64,000 nucleotides of DNA from Halomonas halmophila (GTDB lineage: Bacteria; Pseudomonadota; Gammaproteobacteria; Pseudomonadales; Halomonadaceae). Shown one piece after another: positions 45,596-54,192 of this stretch. The notes under the pieces were generated by a model, which saw only the letters and a list, made by a program, of their open reading frames with translations, ran no database searches and was not told where the DNA came from. Location of the stretch: assembly GCF_006540005.1 (NCBI RefSeq), contig NZ_BJOC01000008.1, positions 1-64,000 on the forward strand, read 5' to 3'. The first letter of the stretch is position 1. Each line of letters opens with the position of its first letter. The translations under genes were made by a program, and so were the position numbers.

Positions 45596-45788
45596 GATCT
45601 CGTCGCCTTTCCTTGTTCGTGCAGCCTCACCCCGATTCCGGAGGGGCTTGGATACCATTCAAGCTATCGAGATAGAGGGCATCAGGGGGCATAATCTAAG
45701 AACCAGGCTATAACGCCTCAGGCTTTGTGGATGCTCACCCTGATGCCAAGGCCTGCTGGTAGCTAATCAACAAGCCCGGAGAGACACA
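45596..45788 (-). ncRNA. Candidate IS110 bridge RNA region
   Basis: The 193 non-coding bases upstream of the transposase are where IS110-group elements (such as IS621) encode the bridge RNA, transcribed in the same direction as the recombinase. A perfect 10-bp inverted repeat, GGCATCAGGG/CCCTGATGCC (45678-45687 and 45738-45747), closes a 50-base region, and further GC-rich pairing is possible near 45635-45650. Placement follows family knowledge; the exact RNA ends and guide loops were not resolved. Confidence 0.4.
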
Positions 45789-45933
45789 AGGCTTTGTCCG
45801 AAAAGTCGACGAGCGAAGGATAGACAAGGCAAAAATCAGCGAAAAAGCGGAGTTTACGAGAGTTGTAAATGAGCATGTTGAGCTGATTTTTAACGCCGTA
45901 TAGCCGAGCGCAGTCAGTTTTCAGACAAAGCCT
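45789..45933. mobile_element. MITE-like palindromic element, 145 bp
   Basis: AGGCTTTGTCCGAAAA (45789-45804) and TTTTCAGACAAAGCCT (45918-45933) are 16-bp terminal inverted repeats with one mismatch. Inside, AAAAATCAGC (45831-45840) pairs with GCTGATTTTT (45882-45891), and TTTAC with GTAAA near the centre, so the element can fold into one long hairpin. It is non-coding. No target-site duplication is obvious. It is probably mobilised in trans by a DDE transposase recognising GGCTTTGTC ends. It abuts the IS110 element on one side and supplies part of the stop codon of the AEC permease on the other. Confidence 0.8.
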
Positions 45934-46891
45934 ATATCACGCCGGCGATACGCAGCATGAAAACACCGGCCGTCACCGTGATACTGGCCATCAGGGTGGT
46001 CAGGGCAATGATGTTGGCGGTGAGGGTTTCATCACCGCCCATGGCCTTGGCCATCACGAAAGCCGCAGCCGCCGTGGGACTGGCGAAGAACAGGAACATG
46101 ACGCCCAACTCGCGCCCTTCGAAGCCGACCCACCAGGCCACGGCGGTCGCCAGTATCGGGATGCCGACCATCTTCCACAGGCTGGCGCCCAGTGCGGCGG
46201 CATAACTCCTCTTCAGCGCGCGCGTCGACAGCGTGGCCCCGATGCAGATCAGCGCAAGGGGCAGGGTCAGCGAGGCAAAGTAATCGCCGCTGGTGGCAAG
46301 CCACACCGGAAGTTCGATCTCCACAATCGCCAGAGGTGTGGCCCCCAGGACCGACAGAATCAGAGGGTTCTTGCCAATGTGTCCGGCGATGCTGCGCCAT
46401 TGGGCATGGCGCGATCCTCCGCCATGTGGCCGGTAGATGCTGAGTATCACGACGGACAGGATATTGTAGGTCAGGATGACCACGCCGAGCAGCAGCCCGC
46501 CCAGGGACACGCCGGCCTCGCCATACATGCCGTGGGCCAGCGCCAGGCCGACGATACCGCAATTGCCGCGAAAGGCGCCCTGCACATAGACCCCGCGCTG
46601 ATGCCTGGGCACCCGCCAGGCCGCCCAGCCCCAACTGATCAGGAAGCTGGCCAGCGTCGCCAGTGCGAAGAACAGCAGCAGCCAGGGATCGAGGGTGCTG
46701 TCCAGATCCGTCCCGATCAGGCTCAGAAAGATCAGCGTCGGCAGGGTGCCATGAAAGACCAGCCGGGAGGCGGTGTTGACGAAAGCCTGGTCGATCCAGC
46801 CCAGCCGCTTCAGGCCAACGCCGATGAACACCATGGCAAAGACCGGCAGGGTGATGTCCAGTGTGGAGAGGAAAAGCTGCGTCAATGGCAT
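45932..46891 (-). CDS. AEC family permease
   Basis: A 319-residue auxin-efflux-carrier-type transporter with about ten hydrophobic segments. The N-terminal half has LPVFAMVFIGVGLKRLGW and RGNCGIVGLALAHGMYG; the C-terminal half has LPLALICIGATLS and FFASPTAAAAFVMAKAMGG. Bacterial AEC members carry organic acids such as malate or malonate. It is divergent from the 2-hydroxyacid dehydrogenase gene across a region with operator-like site A, so hexarate-linked regulation is plausible. The TAG stop lies across the edge of the MITE, so the native C-terminus may have been changed by a residue or more. A truncated paralogue lies at 58665. Confidence 0.9.
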   Translation of the reverse strand: MPLTQLFLSTLDITLPVFAMVFIGVGLKRLGWIDQAFVNTASRLVFHGTLPTLIFLSLIGTDLDSTLDPWLLLFFALATLASFLISWGWAAWRVPRHQRGVYVQGAFRGNCGIVGLALAHGMYGEAGVSLGGLLLGVVILTYNILSVVILSIYRPHGGGSRHAQWRSIAGHIGKNPLILSVLGATPLAIVEIELPVWLATSGDYFASLTLPLALICIGATLSTRALKRSYAAALGASLWKMVGIPILATAVAWWVGFEGRELGVMFLFFASPTAAAAFVMAKAMGGDETLTANIIALTTLMASITVTAGVFMLRIAGVI

Positions 46892-47080
46892 GGCAGGGTC
46901 CTGAAGGCCAAGGAATAAAACCAGAGGCGGCTATGGTGCCGGCGTCAAACGGCTTTTACCAGTCAGCCCGGCACGGCCGGGTCCCTGCACGAGCGAGGGT
47001 GGCCGTACCGAGACCCGAGCGCGTCGGTGGGCCTTGAGCGGCGCCGCATGGATAGAGCGATTGCATTCTACTCTGGGTAT

Positions 47081-47098
47081 ATTGTATGACATATGACA
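47081..47098. promoter_or_regulatory. Operator-like site A of the hexarate region
   Basis: ATTGTATGACATATGACA matches site B (48325-48342) at 15 of 18 positions. TTGCAT (47061-47066) with an 18-base spacer to TATGAC gives a possible promoter overlapping the site, reading toward the hydroxyacid dehydrogenase gene. The AEC gene starts on the other side. The TTGT...ACAA outer bases form an imperfect dyad, as in GntR-type operators. Confidence 0.6.
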
Positions 47099-47207
47099 AT
47101 AAGTGGGCTTGTAACCTGCGCAGGAAGCCGGGGGCGTCTCGTGTTGTCGAGGACTCGCGCAGGGGAAATGATGACCTGTTTTTCTATCCGTGATGTGAGG
47201 TGGCGTG

Positions 47208-48170
47208 GTGTCTAGCCAAAAACTGGTGGTGGTGCATGAGTTGTATCCGGAGCTCGCCGAGCAACTGGCCGAGTGTTTCGATCTGACGCACTTTACGCGC
47301 GTCACGACGCAAGAAGACATGACGGCCTTCAGGGCGGCGTTGAGTCAAGCCGATGCCTATGTCGGGTCCGGCATCAGGTTCACCGAGGAACTCCTGGAGG
47401 CGGCGCCCAGGCTGAAGGTGGTGGCTAGTGTTTCTGTCGGCGTCGACAGTTATCCCGTCGAGGCCATGCGCCAGCGCGGCATCGTGCTGACCAATACGCC
47501 GGATGTGTTGACGGAGTCCACGGCGGATACGGGCTTCATGCTGATGATGATGGCGGCCCGTCGTGCCGGGGAAATGCTCGATATGGTCCAGAATCATGAG
47601 TGGAAGGCCTCGTTGTCGCGCCAGCATTTTGGTGTCGACATGCATGGCAAGAAGCTTGGTGTGGTCGGCATGGGACGTATCGGCCAGTCGGTGGCCAGGC
47701 GGGGGCGTGATGGCTTCGGCATGTCGGTGAACTATTACAATCGCTCGGCCAGGCCGGACGTGGAGTCCGCTCTGGGAGCCCGGCGGGTCGAACTCGAGCA
47801 ACTGTTCCGCGAGAGTGACTTCATCTGCGTCACCATCCCCTTGACCGCCGAGACCGAAGGACTGATCGGTCGCCATTACCTTGCCATGACCCGGCCCCGG
47901 GCAATCTTCGTCAACATCTCGCGCGGCAGGGTGGTGCGCGAGGACGAACTGGCCGCCTGCCTGCAGGATGGCAGCCTGTACTACGCCGGCCTCGATGTCT
48001 TCGAGCAAGAGCCATTGCCCGCTGACTCGCCCTTGATGGGCTTGTCCAATGTCATCTGCCTGCCGCACATCGGGTCTGCCACGTTTCAGACCCGCAATGC
48101 CATGTGCGACCTGGCCGTCGAAAACGTCAACCGGGTCCTGGCGGGCGAACAGGCCGTCACGGCCGTCTGA
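47208..48170 (+). CDS. D-isomer-specific 2-hydroxyacid dehydrogenase (GhrB/2-ketogluconate reductase-like)
   Basis: A 320-residue NAD(P)-dependent dehydrogenase. The nucleotide motif is G-V-V-G-M-G-R-I-G-Q-S near residue 150. The catalytic Arg lies in NISRGRVV, the Glu in FEQEPLP, and the His in LPHIGSAT. It resembles glyoxylate/hydroxypyruvate reductase B and 2-ketoaldonate reductases. In this cluster it may reduce a 2-keto sugar acid or hydroxypyruvate, but the substrate cannot be read from sequence. Tandem GTG codons lie at 47205 and 47208; the second has the better spacing from GAGG. Confidence 0.87.
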   Translation: MSSQKLVVVHELYPELAEQLAECFDLTHFTRVTTQEDMTAFRAALSQADAYVGSGIRFTEELLEAAPRLKVVASVSVGVDSYPVEAMRQRGIVLTNTPDVLTESTADTGFMLMMMAARRAGEMLDMVQNHEWKASLSRQHFGVDMHGKKLGVVGMGRIGQSVARRGRDGFGMSVNYYNRSARPDVESALGARRVELEQLFRESDFICVTIPLTAETEGLIGRHYLAMTRPRAIFVNISRGRVVREDELAACLQDGSLYYAGLDVFEQEPLPADSPLMGLSNVICLPHIGSATFQTRNAMCDLAVENVNRVLAGEQAVTAV

Positions 48171-48294
48171 GCCGTGACACCGGGAGGGACAACGGGAGTA
48201 GCGGTTCGCAGCGCTTCTTGGGTCGTCAGCGCCTGACGCTCTCGTTGCCAGCAGGCGGTCGTCATACTTTGGTCTAGATGCGACTTTCGGCGTA

Positions 48295-48342
48295 TTGCCT
48301 GAGCCCGCTCGGCCATCTAACTTATTTGTATGATGTATGACA
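48295..48342 (+). promoter_or_regulatory. Promoter with operator-like site B before kdgD
   Basis: TTGCCT (48295-48300), a 17-base spacer and TAACTT (48318-48323) form a possible -35/-10 pair, followed at once by TTTGTATGATGTATGACA (48325-48342). The same arrangement occurs before the TRAP operon. An operator here would block the start site, fitting a repressor released by a sugar acid or its intermediate. Confidence 0.55.
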
Positions 48343-48396
48343 TGAAGGTTGAGTCACAGCCTTCACCTTGTCCTGGACGAACAAGAGGGCGATCCG

Positions 48397-49314
48397 GTGA
48401 TCTATAAGCACGAAGATGTCAAACAGGCGATCAGTGACGGACTGCTGTCCTTCCCTGTGACCGATTTCGACGAGCAGGGGCGCTTTGATGCAGAAAGCTA
48501 TCGTCAGCGTCTGGAGTGGTTCATCAGCCATGAAATCTCGGCGGTGTTTGTCGCGGGTGGCACGGGAGAGTTCTTCAACCTGTCTCAGGAGGAGTTCCGG
48601 GAGATCGTCCGTCTGGCCGTCAGGACGGTCGATGGCAAGCTGCCGGTGATCGCCAGCGCCGGTCTCAGTGTGGCGACGGGCAGCAACTTTGCCCGCATCG
48701 CCGAGGAAGAAGGGGCCGACGGCATCCTGCTGATGCCGCCGTATCTGACCGAATGCCCTCAGGATGGCCTGGTGGCTTACGCCCGTCAGATCTGTGACGC
48801 CACCGCGATCAGCGTGATTTACTACAACCGTGGTAATGGGGTGATGAGCCCGGACTCAGTCCAGCGCCTGGCCGAAGCCTGTCCGAACCTGGTGGGGCTC
48901 AAGGATGGCAAGGGCGACATGCAGGCCCTCAATCGTGTCATCAAGACCGTGGGCGATCGCCTGGCCTATGTGGGCGGTGTGCCGACGGCCGAAATCATCG
49001 CCGAGGCTTACCTGGCCATGGGCGTGAACACTTATTCCAGCGCCGTATTCAATTTTGTACCGGATATGGCCGTGACCTTCTACAAGGCACTGCGCGCCGG
49101 CGACACCGACACCGTGCAACGCATCTCGCGGGAATTCTTCCTGCCCTTTGTCGATCTACGCGATAACAAGGCGGGATATGCCGTCAGTCTGATCAAGGCG
49201 GGCACCGATATCATTGGTCGCCCTTCCGGCAGCGTGCGTGCCCCGCTGGAAATGCCCAATGATGAAGAGCGAGCGAAGTTGGCCGCTCTAATCAAGAAAG
49301 CTCAAGAGTCATAA
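48397..49314 (+). CDS. kdgD: 5-dehydro-4-deoxyglucarate dehydratase
   Basis: A 305-residue class I aldolase-fold enzyme of the DHDPS/NAL superfamily that dehydrates and decarboxylates 5-dehydro-4-deoxyglucarate to 2,5-dioxopentanoate. It begins with DGLLSFPVTDFD, has GGTGEFFNLS, the catalytic tyrosine in VIYYNRGNG, and the Schiff-base Lys169 in GLKDGKGD. GTG 48397 follows AGAGGG by seven bases and gives the usual family length; a TTG at 48349 would add 16 residues next to the operator. It leads the run of hexarate genes. Confidence 0.94.
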   Translation: MIYKHEDVKQAISDGLLSFPVTDFDEQGRFDAESYRQRLEWFISHEISAVFVAGGTGEFFNLSQEEFREIVRLAVRTVDGKLPVIASAGLSVATGSNFARIAEEEGADGILLMPPYLTECPQDGLVAYARQICDATAISVIYYNRGNGVMSPDSVQRLAEACPNLVGLKDGKGDMQALNRVIKTVGDRLAYVGGVPTAEIIAEAYLAMGVNTYSSAVFNFVPDMAVTFYKALRAGDTDTVQRISREFFLPFVDLRDNKAGYAVSLIKAGTDIIGRPSGSVRAPLEMPNDEERAKLAALIKKAQES

Positions 49315-49432
49315 ACTCTCTGGTCGGTACCACTCGGTGACATGTGGTACGAGCAGCGAAAAGAGGCCTGGCCGTAGGGTATTACAATCAACAAAGGCCT
49401 CATTACGCCAAGCAACAAGGAGACACAGCTCC

Positions 49433-50494
49433 ATGAAAATGATCAAGAATCCGCTTCGTAAGCTGGTGTGTGCAGTAGCCCTCGCCGGTGCCGCCGGAAC
49501 ATCCATGTCAAGCTTTGCTGCTGCTGAGTGCCCGATTCCGGATAATGTACGTGTGGTGATCGGGTCGACCTCGACTGGTGGTGATACGTATCAGAACTCC
49601 AGTCTTGTGGCAGATCACCTGGCCAAGGAACTTGACATCAATATGAAGGTTGATGCCGTTGGTGCGGTTCCTGCTTTTCGTGCCCTTGAGCGAAGCCCGA
49701 ATGGCAATACCATCATGATCTTCCACGACATGGCATATCTGGGGCATCTGTATGATGTCAATGGATATGGGAATGTCTTCGAAAAGTTCAAGATCGGTCC
49801 AAGCGTAGCCATTAATCCGGGCAATGCCTATCTGGTACCCAAGGACTCGCCCTACCAATCGATCGAAGAGATCATCGATGCGGCAGGTAATGGCGAAGAG
49901 ATCAAGGTTGCCATTCAGCCGGGTGGTGTATCCGAAATTGGCTTCAGCGCCCTGAAAAATGCTGTCAAGCGTGAATATCCTGGTAAAGAAGGCAATATCG
50001 TCGCGGTAAATACTGGCTCGCAGGCCGATAAAAACCAGCTGCTTTTCAATGACTATGCCGATGTCATCAATGGGTCTGTTCAGGCCAACGAACAGTTTAC
50101 CCGGTTGCCGGAAAGCGACCAGAAAGCCATGCGCTTCGTTTGGCTGACGGCACGCAACGAAACTATACAGAAGGCTAACTCGGAAGGGTTGGGTGAAACC
50201 ACGCGAGAGGACCTGCTGAATTACGTTTCTCCGAATGCTTCCGTACCGATGACGGACAAGCAAAACTTTACCTTCGATAAAGAGTTTTTCTTTATCTATA
50301 ACAAGGGAACGGATCAGAAAATCGTAGATTGCATTGATAATGCTCTGAAGGAGGTCTATGCCAAAGGGGATATTAAGAAGCGCCAGAAAGAGTTGTTCTT
50401 TATTCCCAATTATATGCCATCTTCTGAAGCCAGTAAGCATCTGAAGGGTAAGATGGCTGACTACAAGAAGATTATCAATAATATTCAGTCCTGA
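49433..50494 (+). CDS. tctC: Tripartite tricarboxylate (TTT) family substrate-binding protein
   Basis: A 353-residue periplasmic receptor. The signal peptide is CAVALAGAAGTSMSSFAAA (cleavage near residue 30). The mature Bug/TctC fold shows VRVVIGSTSTGGDTYQNSS and GGVSEIGFSALKNAV. Sequence similarity to characterised TctC is distant, but the following tctB- and tctA-like genes settle the class. Given its neighbours it probably binds glucarate, galactarate or a related acid; this is inference. AAGGAGA lies nine bases upstream. Base composition from here to 52548 is clearly more AT-rich than the rest of the window. Confidence 0.85.
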   Translation: MKMIKNPLRKLVCAVALAGAAGTSMSSFAAAECPIPDNVRVVIGSTSTGGDTYQNSSLVADHLAKELDINMKVDAVGAVPAFRALERSPNGNTIMIFHDMAYLGHLYDVNGYGNVFEKFKIGPSVAINPGNAYLVPKDSPYQSIEEIIDAAGNGEEIKVAIQPGGVSEIGFSALKNAVKREYPGKEGNIVAVNTGSQADKNQLLFNDYADVINGSVQANEQFTRLPESDQKAMRFVWLTARNETIQKANSEGLGETTREDLLNYVSPNASVPMTDKQNFTFDKEFFFIYNKGTDQKIVDCIDNALKEVYAKGDIKKRQKELFFIPNYMPSSEASKHLKGKMADYKKIINNIQS

Positions 50495-50502
50495 TCCTTT
50501 CT

Positions 50503-50525
50503 GGCCGGCGCTGTGTGCGTCGGCC
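50503..50525 (+). terminator. Intercistronic hairpin after tctC
   Basis: GGCCGGCGC-N5-GCGTCGGCC, a 9-bp stem with one G-T pair, right after the receptor gene and without a true U-tract. It probably stabilises the receptor transcript or ends a fraction of messages, giving more receptor than membrane components. Confidence 0.6.
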
Positions 50526-50585
50526 TCTCTGGCTTTAGGATGAAGTTGAGAGTGTCGGTGTTGAGTGGATGTCAAAAGGTGGATT

Positions 50586-51029
50586 ATGGGAGATGGTTTC
50601 TTGTCGATGTTTGAAGTTTCTGTAAGCTTTGAGCAATCTCACCTTTTCTTTCCAAGAATTATTACTTGGGCCCTGGTATTGATGCTGGGTGTGATTTTGA
50701 TCAAACATCGAAATGCTTTGCTGCCGGGTCTCAAGCGAGCTGGGGAAGCCGTTCTCGGCAAGAGTGAAGAGTTTCATTGGACCCGCTTTTTCGGAACACT
50801 CACCCTGACAACGGCGTACTTCTACTTGATGTATGTCGTAGGTGGTATTTTTCCGAATACTGGGTATGGATTTCTCTTTATGTCTGTACCTTTTATTTTT
50901 TGCTTGTCATTGCTTTATGTTGATCAAAAAACTTGGAAAAATTTGGCGATAATTGCGGCCACCGCTGTTATAGCACCGCTGCTGGTATGGTTCATGCTAG
51001 CGCATCTTTTTGGTATAACACTGCCTTGA
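50586..51029 (+). CDS. tctB: TTT family small membrane subunit (TctB-like)
   Basis: A 147-residue protein with four hydrophobic segments: PRIITWALVLMLGVILI, LTLTTAYFYLMYVVGG, LFMSVPFIFCLSLLY and IIAATAVIAPLLVWFMLA. That is the size and topology of TctB, the poorly conserved small permease subunit. ATG 50586 (MGDGFLSMF) has AAGGTGG close upstream; GTG 50565 or ATG 50607 are alternatives. DNA here is very AT-rich (17 G or C among 60 bases at 50881-50940). It lies between the receptor and tctA. Confidence 0.85.
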   Translation: MGDGFLSMFEVSVSFEQSHLFFPRIITWALVLMLGVILIKHRNALLPGLKRAGEAVLGKSEEFHWTRFFGTLTLTTAYFYLMYVVGGIFPNTGYGFLFMSVPFIFCLSLLYVDQKTWKNLAIIAATAVIAPLLVWFMLAHLFGITLP

Positions 51030-51045
51030 TGGCGGAGAGATAAGC

Positions 51046-52548
51046 ATGGATTTCCTCTCACAATTAACGCCAATGTTCTTCCTGTTAGTGTTGCTGGGGA
51101 CATTGGTGGGTATCATATTTGGTTCGATTCCGGGAATGACCGCCACGATGGCAGTGGCGGTTTGTCTGCCGTTGACCTATGCACTTGGCATGAATGGTGC
51201 GCTGGCACTTTTGCTTGGCCTCTATGTTGGGGGGATCGCCGGAGGGATGGTGCCTGCGGTTCTCTTGAACTTGCCTGGTACGCCTTCTTCGATATGTACA
51301 ACCTTCGATGGCTACCCCATGGCCCAGGCTGGTAACGGCGAAAAGGCACTGAAGATTGGTGTTGTTGCTTCTTTGTTTGGCGGCCTGTTTAGTGCGGCCG
51401 CCCTTTTTTACCTGGCTCCGGTTTTGGCGGAGTTTGCCATTAAGTTTTCTTATGTAGAAAAGTTTCTGGTTATCCTCCTGGCGCTCAGTGTTATTGCCTC
51501 CCTCTCTAAGAGTCTGCTGATGGGGTTGTTTAGTGGTGTTTTGGGTATATGGCTTAGCCTGGTGGGTGTCTACCCCATAACATCGGGAGGTAATGGTGAA
51601 GTTCGCCTGGTGCCTTCCTTCCTGGAAGAGACGATGTATAGCGGCTTTACGCTATTGCCGGTCTTGATCGGCATATTCGGCTTGGCTGTCATTTTTGGAG
51701 ATGCGGCCAAAGGGCTGAAAGGCGAGGCATCCGAAGGCATAAAGCTTGGAAGAGGTGAGAAATTCTCCTTTAATATCTTCAAGGGGAAATTGGTCAACCT
51801 GGTGCGTTCATCCTCCATTGGTACCTTTGTTGGCATACTGCCAGGGGTTGGCGGAAGCACGTGCTCGATCTTGTCTTATACGCAGGAAAAGAATTTTTCG
51901 AGAGATTCGTCCCAGATGGGTAAGGGCGCCCCACAGGGAATTGTTGCTTCCGAAGCTTCGAATAATGCCTTGACGGGCGGCGCTCTCGTTCCTCTCCTGT
52001 CATTGGGTATTCCTGGTGACTCGACCACAGCGATACTGATTGGTGCCTTCACGCTACAGGGTATCCAGGTTGGTCCCTTGTTCATCAATAGCAATCTGGA
52101 TACGTGGTATATCATCATCACAGCGTTGGTGGCGGCGAATGTTGTCATGTTCTTCGCCATGTTCTTCGCGATACGTCACATTGCTAGAGTCGTAGAGGTG
52201 CCAAAACACCTGCTTTATCCCGTTATCATCATGATGTGTGTGGTAGGTGCCTATGCCATCAATTATGGTGTCATGTTTGATGTATGGGTCCTCCTTTTGT
52301 TTGGCGTGTTGGGGTATGTACTGGCCAAGCTCGGCATCGAGATGGTCCCCCTGATTATTGGGTTTATTCTGGGTGGGCCTGCAGAAGTGTATTTTGTCAA
52401 AAGCATCGAGTCGTTCGGTAATTTGACCGTATTCTTCACGAAGAGCCCGATTGCTATCGTGCTTTGGGTCTTGATCGCTATTTCCATCGCTTTCCCGGTT
52501 TACATGCGGATGCATTCGCGCAACCCGCATGCGGCACATTCCGGTTGA
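51046..52548 (+). CDS. tctA: TTT family large membrane subunit (TctA-like)
   Basis: A 500-residue permease with about 11-12 hydrophobic segments. The TctA signatures are clear: [41 protein letters not shown], the mid-protein repeat [20 protein letters not shown], and [19 protein letters not shown]. With TctB it couples solute uptake to an ion gradient, using the periplasmic TctC receptor. GGAGAG lies eight bases before ATG 51046. It is the last gene of the AT-rich block; the following garD returns to normal composition. Confidence 0.94.
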   Translation: MDFLSQLTPMFFLLVLLGTLVGIIFGSIPGMTATMAVAVCLPLTYALGMNGALALLLGLYVGGIAGGMVPAVLLNLPGTPSSICTTFDGYPMAQAGNGEKALKIGVVASLFGGLFSAAALFYLAPVLAEFAIKFSYVEKFLVILLALSVIASLSKSLLMGLFSGVLGIWLSLVGVYPITSGGNGEVRLVPSFLEETMYSGFTLLPVLIGIFGLAVIFGDAAKGLKGEASEGIKLGRGEKFSFNIFKGKLVNLVRSSSIGTFVGILPGVGGSTCSILSYTQEKNFSRDSSQMGKGAPQGIVASEASNNALTGGALVPLLSLGIPGDSTTAILIGAFTLQGIQVGPLFINSNLDTWYIIITALVAANVVMFFAMFFAIRHIARVVEVPKHLLYPVIIMMCVVGAYAINYGVMFDVWVLLLFGVLGYVLAKLGIEMVPLIIGFILGGPAEVYFVKSIESFGNLTVFFTKSPIAIVLWVLIAISIAFPVYMRMHSRNPHAAHSG

Positions 52549-52589
52549 TATCCGAGAAAGTGTGGAATATTAAAGGACAGGGAAACTGC

Positions 52590-54158
52590 ATGACAGGTAA
52601 CCGACTGAAATTGCGCGCCATCAAGGTCCATGATCGAGACAACGTCGCGGTTATCGTGGACGATGGGGGGGTTAGTGCTGGCGAGCGACTGGATGACGGA
52701 GTAGAACTCCAGTGCCATGTCCCTCAGGGCCACAAGGTGGCCCTGGTAGATATTCCGCTGGAGGGTAAAGTATGGCGTTATGGTGAGGTGATCGGTACTG
52801 CGAAGGTGGCGATCCCTTGTGGTGGTCATGTCAACGAGACCAATCTGCACATGCCGACACCGCCGGCTCTGGACGAATTGCCGTTGGCGACGCGGTCGGC
52901 ACCATCGGCGGAAACGCTTGAAGGTTATACCTTTGAAGGGTTTCGCAATGCCAATGGCAGCGTCGGTACCAAGAATGTGCTTGGCATCACCACCAGCGTG
53001 CAATGCGTAGCTGGTGTAGTGGATCATGTAGTGCAGCGCATTAAGAGTGAGCTGCTGCCCCGGTTTATCAATGTCGATGACGTGGTGGGGCTCAATCATA
53101 GCTATGGCTGTGGCGTGGCGATCAATGCCCCGGCTGCCATGGTGCCGATTCGCACCCTCAAGAACCTGGCTCGGAATCCCAACTTCGGCGATGAAGTGAT
53201 GGTCGTCGGTCTGGGTTGCGAGAAGCTTCAGCCGTCCACTCTGGTCGATGACCAGCCGGTCAAGATCTATCAAAACACTGAAGCGGCGGATCCGCAGGCC
53301 AATGTGCTGAGCCTGCAGGATGAGTCCTTCGAAAGCTTTGCCGATATGGTCGAAGGCATCATGGCCATGGCGGAACGCCATCTCGAGCGCCTGAACCAGC
53401 GTCAGCGCGAGACCTGCCCGGTGTCGGAGCTGGTGGTGGGCATGCAGTGCGGGGGCAGCGATGCCTTCTCCGGCCTGACGGCCAACCCTACGGTGGGTTT
53501 CGCGACGGATCTCATCGTCCGCGCCGGTGGCAGCGTGATGTTTTCCGAAGTCACGGAAGTGCGTGACGCCATTCACCTGCTGACACCACGTGCCGTGGAT
53601 GCTGAGGTCGGCCAGGCGCTGGTCGATCAAATGGCCTGGTACGACGACTACCTGTCTCAGGGCCAGGCCGATCGCAGTGCCAATACCTCGCCCGGCAACA
53701 AGAAGGGCGGGTTGAGCAACATCGTCGAGAAGGCCCTGGGGTCGGTGATCAAGTCGGGGCACTCGCCGATTGTCGATGTCATCGGGCCGGGTGAACGCCT
53801 TCGCAAGCGTGGCCTGACCTTCGCCGCCACGCCGGCCAGCGACTTCATCTGCGGCACTTTGCAGGCCGCCGCGGGCATGAACCTGCAGGTCTTTACCACC
53901 GGCCGCGGTACGCCCTACAACCTCCCCATGACCCCCGTCATCAAGGTCGCCAGCAATTCCACCCTGGGCCGCCGCTGGCATGACCTGATCGACCTCGATG
54001 CCGGGCGTATCGCCACCGGCGAGGCTTCCATCGAGGATATGGGCTGGGAATTGTTCCACCTGATTCTCGATGTGGCCAGTGGGCGTCAGCAGGCGGCGGC
54101 CGACAGGCTGGGGCTGTACAACGATCTGGTGCTCTTCAATCCAGCGCCGGTCACCTGA
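52590..54158 (+). CDS. garD: Galactarate dehydratase (UxaA/GarD family)
   Basis: A 522-residue hexarate dehydratase that converts meso-galactarate to 5-dehydro-4-deoxyglucarate. The N-terminal SAF domain is visible ([20 protein letters not shown]). After a linker comes the UxaA/GarD core with [35 protein letters not shown] and [11 protein letters not shown]. Altronate dehydratase belongs to the same family, but length and context (gudD, kdgD) favour GarD. ATG 52590 starts the SAF domain; upstream frame runs into tctA. It is followed by gudD after 34 bases. Confidence 0.88.
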   Translation: MTGNRLKLRAIKVHDRDNVAVIVDDGGVSAGERLDDGVELQCHVPQGHKVALVDIPLEGKVWRYGEVIGTAKVAIPCGGHVNETNLHMPTPPALDELPLATRSAPSAETLEGYTFEGFRNANGSVGTKNVLGITTSVQCVAGVVDHVVQRIKSELLPRFINVDDVVGLNHSYGCGVAINAPAAMVPIRTLKNLARNPNFGDEVMVVGLGCEKLQPSTLVDDQPVKIYQNTEAADPQANVLSLQDESFESFADMVEGIMAMAERHLERLNQRQRETCPVSELVVGMQCGGSDAFSGLTANPTVGFATDLIVRAGGSVMFSEVTEVRDAIHLLTPRAVDAEVGQALVDQMAWYDDYLSQGQADRSANTSPGNKKGGLSNIVEKALGSVIKSGHSPIVDVIGPGERLRKRGLTFAATPASDFICGTLQAAAGMNLQVFTTGRGTPYNLPMTPVIKVASNSTLGRRWHDLIDLDAGRIATGEASIEDMGWELFHLILDVASGRQQAAADRLGLYNDLVLFNPAPVT

Positions 54159-54192
54159 GGCGTTGTTGAATATTGTAACGAGGCAATATCCC

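Larger units (their letters stand above)
44556..45788 (-). mobile_element. IS110-family insertion sequence (exact ends uncertain)
   Basis: One recombinase gene on the minus strand flanked by a short downstream end (62 bases to sixA) and a long non-coding upstream end (193 bases to the MITE-like element). No terminal inverted repeats or target duplications are visible, as expected for IS110. The octamer ATGGTATC occurs on the minus strand on both sides of the gene (near 44582 and 45651). The true boundaries must lie inside the coordinates given. Confidence 0.75.

Noticed and set aside
44580-45655. The shared octamer ATGGTATC on both sides of the IS110 gene as the element boundary
   Set aside because: If the upstream copy were the end, the left end would be under 70 bases, too short for a bridge RNA; the match may be chance, so it was only noted.
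45781-45940. Target-site duplication of the MITE-like element
   Set aside because: The bases flanking the two terminal repeats (ending CACA and beginning ATAT) do not match for any length I could see.
48349-48396. TTG at 48349 as the kdgD start
   Set aside because: It would begin seven bases after the operator-like site, leaving no room for a leader, and has no Shine-Dalgarno; GTG 48397 has AGAGGG at the right distance and gives family length.
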